A stretch of 64,000 nucleotides of DNA from Chryseobacterium luteum (GTDB taxonomy: Bacteria > Bacteroidota > Bacteroidia > Flavobacteriales > Weeksellaceae): positions 1-64,000 of the forward strand of contig NZ_JPRO01000020.1 in NCBI RefSeq assembly GCF_000737785.1. Reading direction: 5' to 3'. The position numbers and the translations under genes were made by a program. Below the pieces are notes generated by a model. The model saw only the letters and a list, made by a program, of their open reading frames with translations. It had not been told where the DNA came from and made no database searches. This document shows positions 51,833 to 61,158 of this stretch, piece after piece. Numbering within the stretch: the first letter of the stretch is position 1; each line of letters opens with the position of its first letter.

Positions 51833-53680
51833 GTGAAAATTCACAATAAAAAAAAGTATTTAAGCTTTCTAAAATTTAAAAGAGACTTCCAGGAATACGG
51901 ACTGGAAAAAGCCCGCAGCTATGAACTTATCCTTCACTGGCTGAATAACAGGCTCAGCAGGAACCAGTTTCTGGTGCTTTCCGGAATTCTTGTAGGCTGT
52001 ACTGCCGGCCTTGCCGGGGTGGTATTGAAAACCCTTGTCCATACGATTCACAATTTTATTACGCATAAGGTTCATTTTGAATATCAGATCTTATTCTATA
52101 TTGTATTTCCTTTCATGGGAATTGTGCTTACCACTGCGATTGTTCTTACTATATTTAAAGGACAGGACAGAAAAGGAATCAGTGCAATTCTGTATGAAAT
52201 TGCCCAGAATTCGAGCATTGTATCTTCTGTAAAGATGTATTCCCAGATCATTCAGAGTGCCGTTACAGTCGGGTTGGGAGGTTCTGCCGGATTAGAAAGC
52301 CCTATAGCAGTTACCGGGGCTGCCATAGGTTCCAATTATGCACAGACTTACAGGCTCAGTTATAAGGAAAGGACTCTTCTGCTGGCTGCGGGTGCCACGG
52401 CGGGAATAGCTTCGGCTTTCAATGCTCCGATTGCGGGGATTATGTTTGCTTTTGAAATTCTTTTGACGGGTGTGGTTTTTACAGACTTCATACCTTTGGT
52501 AGTAGCTGCTGTCTGCGGAAGTCTTTTATCAAGGATTCTGCTTCAGGAGGATATACTTTTCAGGTTTTATGCCAGAGAGCCTTTTAATTATAAAAATGTT
52601 CCCTATTATCTTATTTTAGGAATTGTAACCGGGCTGTATGCACGTTATTTTGTAGTGATTTCTCAGAAAGTGGAGCATTTTATCAAAGGGCTGAAGCTTT
52701 CGAGGATGCGTAAGGCTATGTTCGGCGGGCTGGTGCTGTCGTTATTGTGTGTGCTTTTTCCTCCGCTATTCGGAGAGGGATATGATACAGTGAAGGCTTT
52801 TACTAACGGAAGTACTCATTCTATTATCGCAAACAGTTTTTTCAGGTATTTTGAGATCGGAGACTGGACTATCATTATTTTTTTGGTTCTGGTATGTCTT
52901 TTAAAGGCTTTTGCTACTTCTTTTACGATATTCAGCGGCGGTAACGGCGGTAATTTTGCCCCGTCACTTTTTGCCGGAGGTACGGTGGGGTATTTATTTG
53001 CTCTGGTATGCCAGCATATCGGCTTTACAGAGGTTCCGGTGACGAATCTTGTACTTGTGGGAATGGCCGGAGCAATGAGTGGTGTACTGTATGCCCCTCT
53101 CACAGCCATATTTCTGATTGCTGAGTCCAGCTTTGGCTATGATCTTTTTATTCCGCTGATGATTGTATCTATTATCTCCTACCTTATTGCTAAATGGTTC
53201 TCCCCTATCTCTCCTGAACTGAAATCTTTGGCTGACGAAGGAAAAATACTGACCAATAAACATGATACCAATCTTCTTTTTGCTTTAAGAACTGAAGATT
53301 TTATAGATAAGTATTCGGAGACGATTAATGAAAATGCTTCTGTCACTGAATTATTTGGACAGGTGAAAAACGGGACTAAAAATATTTTTGCAGCCACAGA
53401 TGAAGCCGGAAAACTGAAAGGTATTCTTACTCTGGATGATATCCGTCCTTATCTTTTCAATAAAGAAGCAGACGGTTCCATGACGGTAGCCCAAATTATG
53501 AAAGCTCCGCCCGCAATAATTCATCAGGAAAATAAACCGCTGGAAATCCTCCAGGTCTTTGATGATACCGGTGTATGGAATCTTCCTGTAACGAGTGAAA
53601 ACAATGATTTTATCGGATTTATATCAAAATCATCTATCCTGATGGGCTACAGACAGCTTTTAAAAGAATATTCTGATTAA
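51833..53680 (+). CDS. ClC-family chloride channel/transporter with CBS pair
   Basis: 615 residues, GTG start. About ten membrane helices cover 45-450. ClC motifs: GGSAGLESPIAVTGAAIGS (GxxGxESP with the gating Glu), GIASAFNAPIAGIMFAFEI and FSGGNGGNFAPSLFAGGTVGYLF, plus GMAGAMSGVLYAPLTAIFLIAESS. The C-terminal ~130 residues contain two CBS repeats (NASVTELFGQVKNGTKNIFAATDE...; VAQIMKAPPAIIHQENKPLEILQVFDD...). Whether it is a channel or an H+/Cl- antiporter is not decided by sequence alone. Confidence 0.9.
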   Translation: MKIHNKKKYLSFLKFKRDFQEYGLEKARSYELILHWLNNRLSRNQFLVLSGILVGCTAGLAGVVLKTLVHTIHNFITHKVHFEYQILFYIVFPFMGIVLTTAIVLTIFKGQDRKGISAILYEIAQNSSIVSSVKMYSQIIQSAVTVGLGGSAGLESPIAVTGAAIGSNYAQTYRLSYKERTLLLAAGATAGIASAFNAPIAGIMFAFEILLTGVVFTDFIPLVVAAVCGSLLSRILLQEDILFRFYAREPFNYKNVPYYLILGIVTGLYARYFVVISQKVEHFIKGLKLSRMRKAMFGGLVLSLLCVLFPPLFGEGYDTVKAFTNGSTHSIIANSFFRYFEIGDWTIIIFLVLVCLLKAFATSFTIFSGGNGGNFAPSLFAGGTVGYLFALVCQHIGFTEVPVTNLVLVGMAGAMSGVLYAPLTAIFLIAESSFGYDLFIPLMIVSIISYLIAKWFSPISPELKSLADEGKILTNKHDTNLLFALRTEDFIDKYSETINENASVTELFGQVKNGTKNIFAATDEAGKLKGILTLDDIRPYLFNKEADGSMTVAQIMKAPPAIIHQENKPLEILQVFDDTGVWNLPVTSENNDFIGFISKSSILMGYRQLLKEYSD

Positions 53681-53744
53681 ATTTTTAAACTGGAAATGTA
53701 TAATTAATCTGCAATATTTGCTGGATTTTAAAGATAAAATATAG

Positions 53745-53775
53745 AAAAGCGGTCCTAAAAGACCGCTTTTTATTA
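53745..53775. terminator. Shared terminator between convergent genes
   Basis: AAAAGCGGTC (53745-53754) is perfectly complementary to GACCGCTTTT (53761-53770), with T/A tracts on either side. Confidence 0.85.
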
Positions 53776-53798
53776 TGCAATGATATGCTGTTTAGATA

Positions 53799-55070
53799 TT
53801 AAGGACAAGGTGTCTGAGTATAACCTGAGCCATTACTGTTAGGCTTTACATTAATTTTTTTAAAATTACCGTTTGCATCCATTTTTGTGAGGGCAATCCC
53901 GGAATTATATTTATCAAGGACATAAGCCATTCCTGTTTCTCTGTTTGAGATATCTACATAGTCTGCAAACATATCCCCGGAGAAATTAGGAGCAAAACCG
54001 GGAACCTGACTTGGAGGAACATTGGTTATAAATGACTCAAATAAGTTGGCATTGGTGATGATCAAAGCATACACTGTCCCGTTAGGCGTTACAATATATC
54101 TGGTATTAAAACTTGGGTGGCTGTTGTAATATTTGATCATACTGTAGACATCTCCTGCAGATGGAGGTGTATTTCCAGGATGGTTATGGATATCTGCTTC
54201 AGGATAAGCGTACGGATTACTGATATCGCCACTGTTAGCATTTAATTCCTGTACACCTGTTGCTTTCAGCTCTCCGTTTGGCGTATCTCTTCCCATGCCT
54301 ACTCCATTTTCTTTTCCGTTTTGGTTGAAATTGTTAAGAATTCCCTGTTTGGCGTCGCTAAATTTCTGTGTTTTAGAATTGTCTGTAGCTTTTTGTGAAC
54401 CTTGCTGGGCCTTTGTACAAGGATCATTCGGATTAGGGGTTGGAGGAATGATCACGAAAGGAGGAATTGGCGGACCTGTAGGAGGTTGCGGGTTGGTAGG
54501 CGGGTTAGGTACTGTGATTACCACCTCATCAATGGAACCGTGGCATTTTTTTCCGCATGAATCCATATCTCCGTCTCCTGAAAATTTGGATGAAATATCC
54601 GAAACAATTTTCCCGTCAACCACCCGGATCTGGTATCTCATGGAACCTTCCATCGCTATATAGGTGACATTTCCTGTCATCTTTTTCATGATCTCGTGAG
54701 CGCCCAGCCTGTGGTCTTCAGAAGAAAAGTTTTCAATACTTTCGAATTTCCATAGATGCCCGGAAATCTTGCCTCCATCGATCCTGAATGTAAGCTCTTC
54801 AATTAGTTTTTCACTTTCATTTTTTACCGGAACGGAAATAAGGATAACATTGTTGTTGTGCTTAAAAGTCCTGGCATTTTCCCATTCGATCTGCTTTCCC
54901 GCAATAAGATCCATATCCTTTACATATTCTTGTCTGATGTAAGAAAGCGGATTTTGCTGAAGTTGTACCGTTTCGGCTTCTCTTTCCAATGCATCATGAA
55001 CACACCCCTGCAAGGAGAATAAAGACAGCATACTTCCCAACAGGATAAGCGGGAGCAATTTTTTTTTCAT
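53799..55070 (-). CDS. Lipoprotein with Pro-rich linker and JAMM-like C-terminal domain
   Basis: 423 residues. Lipobox in LLGSMLSLFSLQGC; residues ~30-180 form a beta-rich domain. A Pro-rich linker follows (PPTNPQPPTGPPIPPFVIIP), then the C-terminal ~190 residues with YPEADIHNHPGNTPPSAGDVYSM. HNHP(x5)S-x2-D matches the metalloprotease JAB/JAMM signature HxH...SxxD with one residue fewer in the loop. It may be an extracellular metallopeptidase or a toxin-like enzyme; no immunity gene is evident beside it. Confidence 0.65.
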   Translation of the reverse strand: MKKKLLPLILLGSMLSLFSLQGCVHDALEREAETVQLQQNPLSYIRQEYVKDMDLIAGKQIEWENARTFKHNNNVILISVPVKNESEKLIEELTFRIDGGKISGHLWKFESIENFSSEDHRLGAHEIMKKMTGNVTYIAMEGSMRYQIRVVDGKIVSDISSKFSGDGDMDSCGKKCHGSIDEVVITVPNPPTNPQPPTGPPIPPFVIIPPTPNPNDPCTKAQQGSQKATDNSKTQKFSDAKQGILNNFNQNGKENGVGMGRDTPNGELKATGVQELNANSGDISNPYAYPEADIHNHPGNTPPSAGDVYSMIKYYNSHPSFNTRYIVTPNGTVYALIITNANLFESFITNVPPSQVPGFAPNFSGDMFADYVDISNRETGMAYVLDKYNSGIALTKMDANGNFKKINVKPNSNGSGYTQTPCP

Positions 55071-55295
55071 AGTTTTTAATATTTAAAGGGCGCAAATATA
55101 ATAATAAATCCAATTAATGAGAAATAAAAAATGATTAGTTTTTGCAGATTTAGTGGTACATTAGCAGATAATTTATACACTGAAATTCTTGTTAAGGAGT
55201 TTCTTTTTTTACAAAAAATATCCGTTCAGTAAAACCGAACGGATATTGATGATTGATTTAAATGAAATTTGGATATGCAAATAAAATTTCCAGTA

Positions 55296-55789
55296 TTAAG
55301 ATACATTTTGATAAATTCCGTTTTGATTAATAAATTCTTCTGTTGTCTTATAGTTTAGAGTACTGTGATGTCTTTTTTTATTGTACCAGATTTCAATGTA
55401 TTCAAAGATTTCCAATTCCATTTTTTCTTTGTTATGAGTCTGTTGTCATACATTAACTCAGTTTTTAATGACTTAAAAAAGCTCTCCGCCACAGCATTAT
55501 CCCAACAGTTTCCTTTCCGACTCATACTTCTAATGACGCCGTAAGACTCAATTGTTTTTGCAAACTTCCTCCAATTCGTAGGTTTTTTCCCGCTCTGGAG
55601 TTAGTTTAAAATTTCCATTTCTTTGGAAGCTTCCCTCATCAAACTCTTCATATTCTTCTCGTCATTTATAAAGCACGGTGACTTTGATTCCAAGTTCTCT
55701 CGCTAATTCTGAGATATTGGTTCTTTCATTGCTCAATTGAACTGCTCTTGTCTTAAAAGCTGGATCATAAATTTTTGCTCTCGTTTCAT
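55296..55789 (-). pseudogene. Remnant of an IS3-family transposase (orfA/orfB with internal deletion)
   Basis: The 5' part, after a frameshift, reads KIYDPAFKTRAVQLSNERTN and SELARELGIKVTVLYK, the N-terminal HTH of IS3 OrfA. The 3' part reads SMSRKGNCWDNAVAESFFKS (holding the DDE Glu) and KRHHSTLNYKTTEEFINQNG, the end of OrfB. The whole middle, including the two catalytic Asp residues, is deleted. It cannot transpose by itself. Confidence 0.85.
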
Positions 55790-55867
55790 ATGTTAAATTA
55801 AGGTTTTATGCTTAACTTTAACTGGATGCCAAATTAGTATATCCTAACTATCTAAAATAATACATTC

Positions 55868-57675
55868 ATGGATACAATAAATACAATAACAGATCTTAGA
55901 AATTATATTCCAACTACTCATGATACTTGCTGCTTATTAGGATATTATATTAAGGGGGATAAAGAACCTTTAATTTATATATATAAAGCAGGAACGTTTT
56001 CAGATAATGGAGGGAATATAATAGTTCCAACGGGAGCAAATGGAGCATGGATTGCAGAACTTCAAGATGAAGTTAATATTAAACATTTTGGAGCAAAAGC
56101 AAATGATATTAATTTTGATAATTCAATTTGTTTTCAAAAACTAATAAACTTAGAAGTTTCTATTTTTGTTCCTTCTGGAATTTGGTATGTCCGAAATACC
56201 ATATTTTTAACTATGAATTTTTCTGGAAATCATATTAGAGGGAATGGTTATGACAGATGGAATAAAGAATTCGGTTCTGTTATATGGGTATCTGTTCCTA
56301 ATATTAAAATTTTCGATTTTTATGAAGGGTAAATTGGATTAAAATTTCAGATATAAGACTTGAAGGCTCTGATCCTAATTCTGATCCTCTTAATGATGAT
56401 CCTGAGAAGATTGGTCACTCAGGGTTGTATGCTACTTATGGGGGACATGTAATTATAGAAAATGTGGGAGCGTTTAATTTTAAAGAATTTGGTATAAATG
56501 CGAATGCTTTATGGAGAATAAATAATGTATTTTGCTACAAAAACAAAATTGGATTACAATTAAGAAGTGATTCAGCGGTTTCTAATTCCGAATTTAGTAG
56601 AGGAGATATTCCTATTAATATCACCGATGGTGGAAACAGATTAACTAATATTTGGTGTAATAGTGGTAAAGAAGGATGCTTGAGAATTAAGCCTCTTAAC
56701 TCGTCCGTTAATCTTCGAAATACTTCTATTTCAAATTTATACATTGGGGAGGTTTATGGTGAAGGAAATGAAGTCAAACCAATTATTAATATTGAAGGAT
56801 TGTTGGTTAATAATGTTCAACATAGGGTTTTTGACGTTCAAATTTCTAATTCCTTTATAACAAACGCGGAAGGGGCGGTTTCTATACCAAATGATTTGGT
56901 TTCTATAAAATATGCTGAAAATATTGTTTTTAGTAATTGTAATTTCTTTGGACAAGGTCTTTATGCAAGTTCAAACAGGTATACCAGACATGCGTTTTAT
57001 ATTGAAAATAGCTCCATGATTTTAATTAATAATTGTACAATTACAGGAATAAATAAGAGTTCTCTTAAAGTCCAAAAAATTTGTTCTGACATATCAATTT
57101 CTAATTGTACATTTAATGGTTGGGGGCAAGCAGTAGCAAATGGTGATGATTTTATTTGCTTGTATTTTAGCGATGAAATATATAGAACTCAAATTATAGG
57201 ATGTAATTTTATTGATTCATCTAGTAATCTAAATCTTTCATTAATAAAAAGTTATTCCGAGCCAAATAATTTCACATTTTAAAATAATAATTTAAATTAT
57301 CCTAATGCGGGAAGTTACATATATGACTTTCCGAATCATCCGACTTTGACTCTCTCTGGAAGTTGGTCTATTTTAGGTGCTTTCGGAATGACAGAGTTTA
57401 ATAAAACTCTATCAAAAGCTATAATTAAACCTACCATTTCACTTCCCACTAACAACAATGTGCAAGGAATGCTATTTTACGAATCTCAACAGAACAAACC
57501 ATACTATTATAATGGTTCTTCCTGGATAAGTATTGATAAAACGATATCCCCTGTACAAAGTATTACTACAGTTAATGCAACAGATATAAATACAGCAATT
57601 AATTTAGTGAATGAATTAAAAGAAAAAATAAATGAATTATTAACCAATCTAGATAATGGAGGTGTTATGGATTAA
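55868..57675 (+). pseudogene. Broken beta-helix (pectate lyase/tail-spike-like) protein
   Basis: Three in-order pieces belong to one ~600-residue gene. Piece 1 ends at 56330-56332 but continues after a +1 shift (VNWIKISDIRLEGSDPNSDP, then YATYGGHVIIENVGAF). Pieces 2 and 3 are in the same frame, separated only by a TAA at 57280. EVNIKHFGAKANDINFDNS is the start of a Pectate_lyase_3-type fold, the middle shows repeats like IENSSMILINNCTITGINKS, and the C-terminus is a fibre-like region (SLPTNNNVQGMLFYESQQNK). It resembles phage or surface tail-spike proteins and is low in GC. Confidence 0.75.
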
Positions 57676-57701
57676 ATACACCGATATTCGTATTCTAAAA
57701 A

Positions 57702-58166
57702 TCACAAATTGTGTAATTTATCATTTGCTTTTGTAATTGACACATCGTATGCAGAAAGCGTTTCTTCTACCGGTGTAGTGTTGTCATCGAAATGAGTATA
57801 ATAAATATCGATATGATCGGTCTGAAGTCTTTGCAGAGATTCATCCACAGATTTCAGAATATGTTTTTTGCTGATATCAAAACCGTGCTCTTTGGTTTCA
57901 GATCCTACTTTGGTGGCCAGGACCATATCCTGACGGTTGGAACGGCTTTTCATCCATTTTCCGATGATTTCTTCAGACTGGCCTCCTTTTCCGTTCACCC
58001 ACCAGGAATAGGTATCCGCCGTATCAATGAAATTGAAGCCTTCAGAAGTAAATTGATCCAATATATCAAAAGACTGTTTCTCATCAAGCGTCCATCCGAA
58101 AACATTCCCTCCAAAATTAACAGGTGCGATCGACAGGTCGGTATTTTTTATCTTTCTTTTTTCCAT
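57702..58166 (-). pseudogene. Aldo/keto reductase truncated after 141 residues
   Basis: The start MEKRKIKNTDLSIAPVNFGG, FIDTADTYSWWVNGKGGQSE, MVLATKVGSETK and DHIDIYYTHFDDNTTPVEET are all normal AKR blocks. After SAYD (about base 57743) the frame runs into unrelated sequence VSITKANDKLHNL and stops. Family length is ~320, so more than half of the barrel is missing. The break coincides with the right edge of the IS3/beta-helix insertion. Confidence 0.8.
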
Positions 58167-58332
58167 AAAAATGATTTGAAATTAAAATTTAATAATGATC
58201 TAAGGTAAGGAATATCATGAATGATTTCAGATTCAAAATAAGTATTCCACTTATAGTTATTATAAATGAAAAGGCTTATTCTTCCTCACTTTATACTTAA
58301 AGCAGGCGGACAGGCCTGAATCAAAAATCAAT

Positions 58333-58364
58333 AAAAAAGCAGCCTCCGAAATGAAGGCTGCTTT
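58333..58364 (-). terminator. Terminator of the 601-residue protein gene
   Basis: AAAGCAGCCT (58336-58345) pairs with AGGCTGCTTT (58355-58364), with T's on the minus-strand side. Confidence 0.8.
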
Positions 58365-58387
58365 ATCTGTCAATTAAAAAAATCCTT

Positions 58388-60193
58388 TTACTTTTCAGCC
58401 TGAGGAATTTCAATGGCGGTAAGTATCAGCTTATATTCCTGAAGCTGCAGTTCTATGGTTTTCAGTCCGTTTTTAAAGAAATTGGATGTGGTAAACAGGT
58501 TGTGATAATAATCAATACCTTCCAATATGTTCTTCTTAAATGCATTCCATTTTTTGGTTTGGGAATTGGTGATCTGTACTGAAGAACCGGTAATCTCTTT
58601 TTTAAGGTAATCAACATACATTTTCAGTTCATTGATGAACATATTCGGACGCTGGTTATCGGGAAGGATATTGGCATTTCCGTAAATGTGCTTTACCATT
58701 TCCGAAAGGGAAACTTCCTTGTCAAAAAACGCCAGATTAGGTCCCGGACATATGACAACCCCTTGTTTTTCGCCTTTTATTTCAAGATTCTGTTCCATGT
58801 ATGCCGCATTTACCAATCCCACACACAGGCACGCTTTATCTGTAATTTCAGTCTTCCTTTTGTTAAATTCTTCGGCAGAAAGTTCATGATCAGCCTGAAG
58901 TTCTTCCAGTTTGATATCCTGGTATTTCTTGGAAGCTGTACAGGTTCCCTGCGGTGAAAATTCCTTGCTTAAGGCCAGTAATTTTTTTGGACATGAGCTT
59001 CCGTATTTTCCGGCGGCTTCTTTCTGTTCTTTCAAAATTTCATTAGATGTGCCTCTTACGGTATTAAAAGGAACTCCCAAAGGCGAAATATTACTCAGGT
59101 AAAAATCTTTTTCCCCTGATTTTAAAAGCAGGTTTCTGGTTTCGGTATCTACAGAAGTAGCTTCAGGAACCAGCAGGAACGGTGATCCCCATCCGACACT
59201 GTCTACTTTGTAGTTGTCAAGCAGAAACTCATGTTCTTCAGAGGTTCCTACCCCACCCTGAACTGTAATTTTCATCTCGAGAGGCTTGGAAACGGTATGT
59301 TTTCCTTTTTGCTCCAAGGCGGTGATCATTAAGGCATGTGCAGACTGGATCAGATCATTTTTTTTCTGCTTAAATTCTTCCATAATAGGCCCCAGCAACA
59401 TCCCTTCCGTAGCAAATGCGTGTCCTCCGCAGTTCAATCCGGATTCTATTCTGTATTCTGAAATCCACAATCCTTTTTTAGCTAAAAAATTTCCCTGGAT
59501 CATGGCTGAACGGAAATCGCTTACCTTAAGAATGATTTTCTTTTTTAAAATACCGTTCTGATCAGGAAAGAAATCATCAAATTCCTCAATATAGCTGTAT
59601 AAACGCGGATTCATCCCTGCGGACAGCACCATTGAAGAAGACAATTTGCTCTGTGCAAAACCACGCAGTGAGGCATGGGCATCATTGAATATTACGGGAA
59701 GCTGCTCGTCCTTTTTATAGTTGTCTTTGTCAACTTTTGTCATAATATTGACATCAATACTTCCCGGCTTCAGGTTAGATTCGATGAAATTCTTGATGCC
59801 TGAACCTAAATTATCTGTCTGGCTAACAAGATTCTGAAGCCCGCTTTTAAGATCTGAAGTATTGGGCAGCATGGCCATAAAGTTCTTTAGCGCTTCCTTG
59901 TTTTTAGTGATTTCATGTTTGAAAGATTCAAATTTTTCATTCACGATATCGTCTACCATATCCAGGTAGGCTGTAATTCTTTTGGCCCTGTAATCTTCTG
60001 TTTTGGTTGAAATTCCTGAATAGCCAAGGTTAAATTTCTTGTTATAAAAGCCTTTCATTTTTTCCAGGATCTCGTCATCAATAATGGAAATAACGGAAGA
60101 AATTCCATATTGGGCAACGCGGATCGGGCTGTCTATGGTATACGCCAGGCCCATGACCGGAATGTGGAAATTGTGTAACGGTTTATGTGTCAT
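58388..60193 (-). CDS. Conserved Bacteroidota protein of unknown function (possible TIM-barrel fold)
   Basis: 601 residues from the ATG at 60193 (MTHKPLHNFHIPVMGLAYTI). Suggestive parts: DSPIRVAQYGISSVISIIDD near the start, SEYRIESGLNCGGHAFATEG, and VQGGVGTSEEHEFLLDNY followed by SVGWGSPFLLVPEAT. Gly-rich turns after strands resemble FMN-dependent TIM barrels (glutamate synthase/nitronate monooxygenase type). Several conserved-looking Cys (GSSCPKK, QGTCTAS, ACLCVGL) hint at a metal or Fe-S site. This is an impression, not an assignment. Single gene with own terminator. Confidence 0.6.
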   Translation of the reverse strand: MTHKPLHNFHIPVMGLAYTIDSPIRVAQYGISSVISIIDDEILEKMKGFYNKKFNLGYSGISTKTEDYRAKRITAYLDMVDDIVNEKFESFKHEITKNKEALKNFMAMLPNTSDLKSGLQNLVSQTDNLGSGIKNFIESNLKPGSIDVNIMTKVDKDNYKKDEQLPVIFNDAHASLRGFAQSKLSSSMVLSAGMNPRLYSYIEEFDDFFPDQNGILKKKIILKVSDFRSAMIQGNFLAKKGLWISEYRIESGLNCGGHAFATEGMLLGPIMEEFKQKKNDLIQSAHALMITALEQKGKHTVSKPLEMKITVQGGVGTSEEHEFLLDNYKVDSVGWGSPFLLVPEATSVDTETRNLLLKSGEKDFYLSNISPLGVPFNTVRGTSNEILKEQKEAAGKYGSSCPKKLLALSKEFSPQGTCTASKKYQDIKLEELQADHELSAEEFNKRKTEITDKACLCVGLVNAAYMEQNLEIKGEKQGVVICPGPNLAFFDKEVSLSEMVKHIYGNANILPDNQRPNMFINELKMYVDYLKKEITGSSVQITNSQTKKWNAFKKNILEGIDYYHNLFTTSNFFKNGLKTIELQLQEYKLILTAIEIPQAEK

Positions 60194-60510
60194 TTTATTT
60201 TGATAAAAATTCTTTCGTTGGCAATGAATTAAAATCACGGTGTACCCTATTTCTATTGAACCAGATACCTTAATCCCGGGACTTTAATTACCTAAATTTA
60301 TCATTTTAATATTAGCTATGCATCAAATAGCACCCTGTAATGTCAAAAATATGTTAAATATCATTTTTTTATAATTTTTAAAACCTTCATCAAAAACTTA
60401 TAAATATGCGGAGGTTTGTTATCATTGTAAGAAACTGAAGGAAAGATTAGTTAACAATATTTATTTTTAACTAGAATTAATAAATTTTAATATTTATGTT
60501 TCTATGATGT

Positions 60511-60540
60511 TTTGCATACTATATTTTTTACTTACATTTG
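60511..60540 (+). promoter_or_regulatory. Strong Bacteroidota-type promoter
   Basis: TTTG (60511-60514), 18 bases, TACATTTG (60533-60540). A transcript starting at about 60547 would reach the hairpin at 60580 within 35 bases. Confidence 0.6.
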
Positions 60541-60579
60541 TAAATCGAAATAATTTTTTTTCATCATTTGTGTTTTTTT

Positions 60580-60608
60580 AAGGTCTCCTTTTAGGAGGCC
60601 TTTTTTTA
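60580..60608. terminator. Hairpin terminator shortly after a promoter
   Basis: AAGGTCTCC (60580-60588) pairs with GGAGGCCTT (60594-60602, one G-U), followed by seven T's. It lies between the promoter at 60511 and the lectin gene, so it could be an attenuator or the end of a very short RNA. Confidence 0.65.
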
Positions 60609-60736
60609 TTTTCGGGTTTATGTCCTTGCGGGATGTAGGTGAAAATACGGAGTAATGAATTTGGTATTTTCTACGCTGGTATGCTTCTCTTTAAAGTGAC
60701 ACCTTTGTAATGTTAAACAAATTAAAAAACATTACC

Positions 60737-61081
60737 ATGTCAACATTCAAAATCAACATCGTTGCAGGTCCGCTTTGGAGCAACGACGAAGCACAAAAAT
60801 TAGGTGGCCGTATTGCTGCTGCACATTTAGGAAAATTCACAGGACAATGGAGCACTATTGTCGAAGGTGAGATGAGCGTTATCGAAGTTGAATACGATAC
60901 ACAGCCAACCGGAAGTACTGAATATACTATGGACGTTTTAGCGGGACCTCTTTGGAGCATTGAAGATGCAAAAGAAGTATGCCCTGCAATCTGTGCTTCT
61001 TACGGAGGTACATGGAACGGACAGTGGACTACAGTCGTTGAAGGCAAAATGAGCGTTTGCGGTTGTGTATTCAAATTCTAA
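60737..61081 (+). CDS. MVL-like mannan-binding lectin
   Basis: 114 residues with two internal repeats of about 50. Each has AGPLWS...EA..., IAA.H or ICASY, then TGQWSTIVEGEMSV / NGQWTTVVEGKMSV. This is the architecture of MVL, the mannan-binding lectin of Microcystis viridis, which binds oligomannose core glycans. I start at 60737 (MSTFKINIVAGPLWS); no signal peptide is present. The second repeat carries four cysteines (VCPAIC and VCGC) not present in the first, which may form disulfides or bind metal. Confidence 0.88.
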   Translation: MSTFKINIVAGPLWSNDEAQKLGGRIAAAHLGKFTGQWSTIVEGEMSVIEVEYDTQPTGSTEYTMDVLAGPLWSIEDAKEVCPAICASYGGTWNGQWTTVVEGKMSVCGCVFKF

Positions 61082-61095
61082 TACACTTTAAATAA

Positions 61096-61137
61096 GGTAT
61101 GGATCTCCAGGGCAGCCTGGAGATTTTTTTGTATACC
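61096..61137 (+). terminator. Terminator of the lectin gene
   Basis: ATCTCCAGG (61103-61111) pairs with CCTGGAGAT (61116-61124), then T7; outer GGTAT/ATACC extends the stem. Confidence 0.85.
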
Positions 61138-61158
61138 AATTGAAAGGATAAGCTGTGT

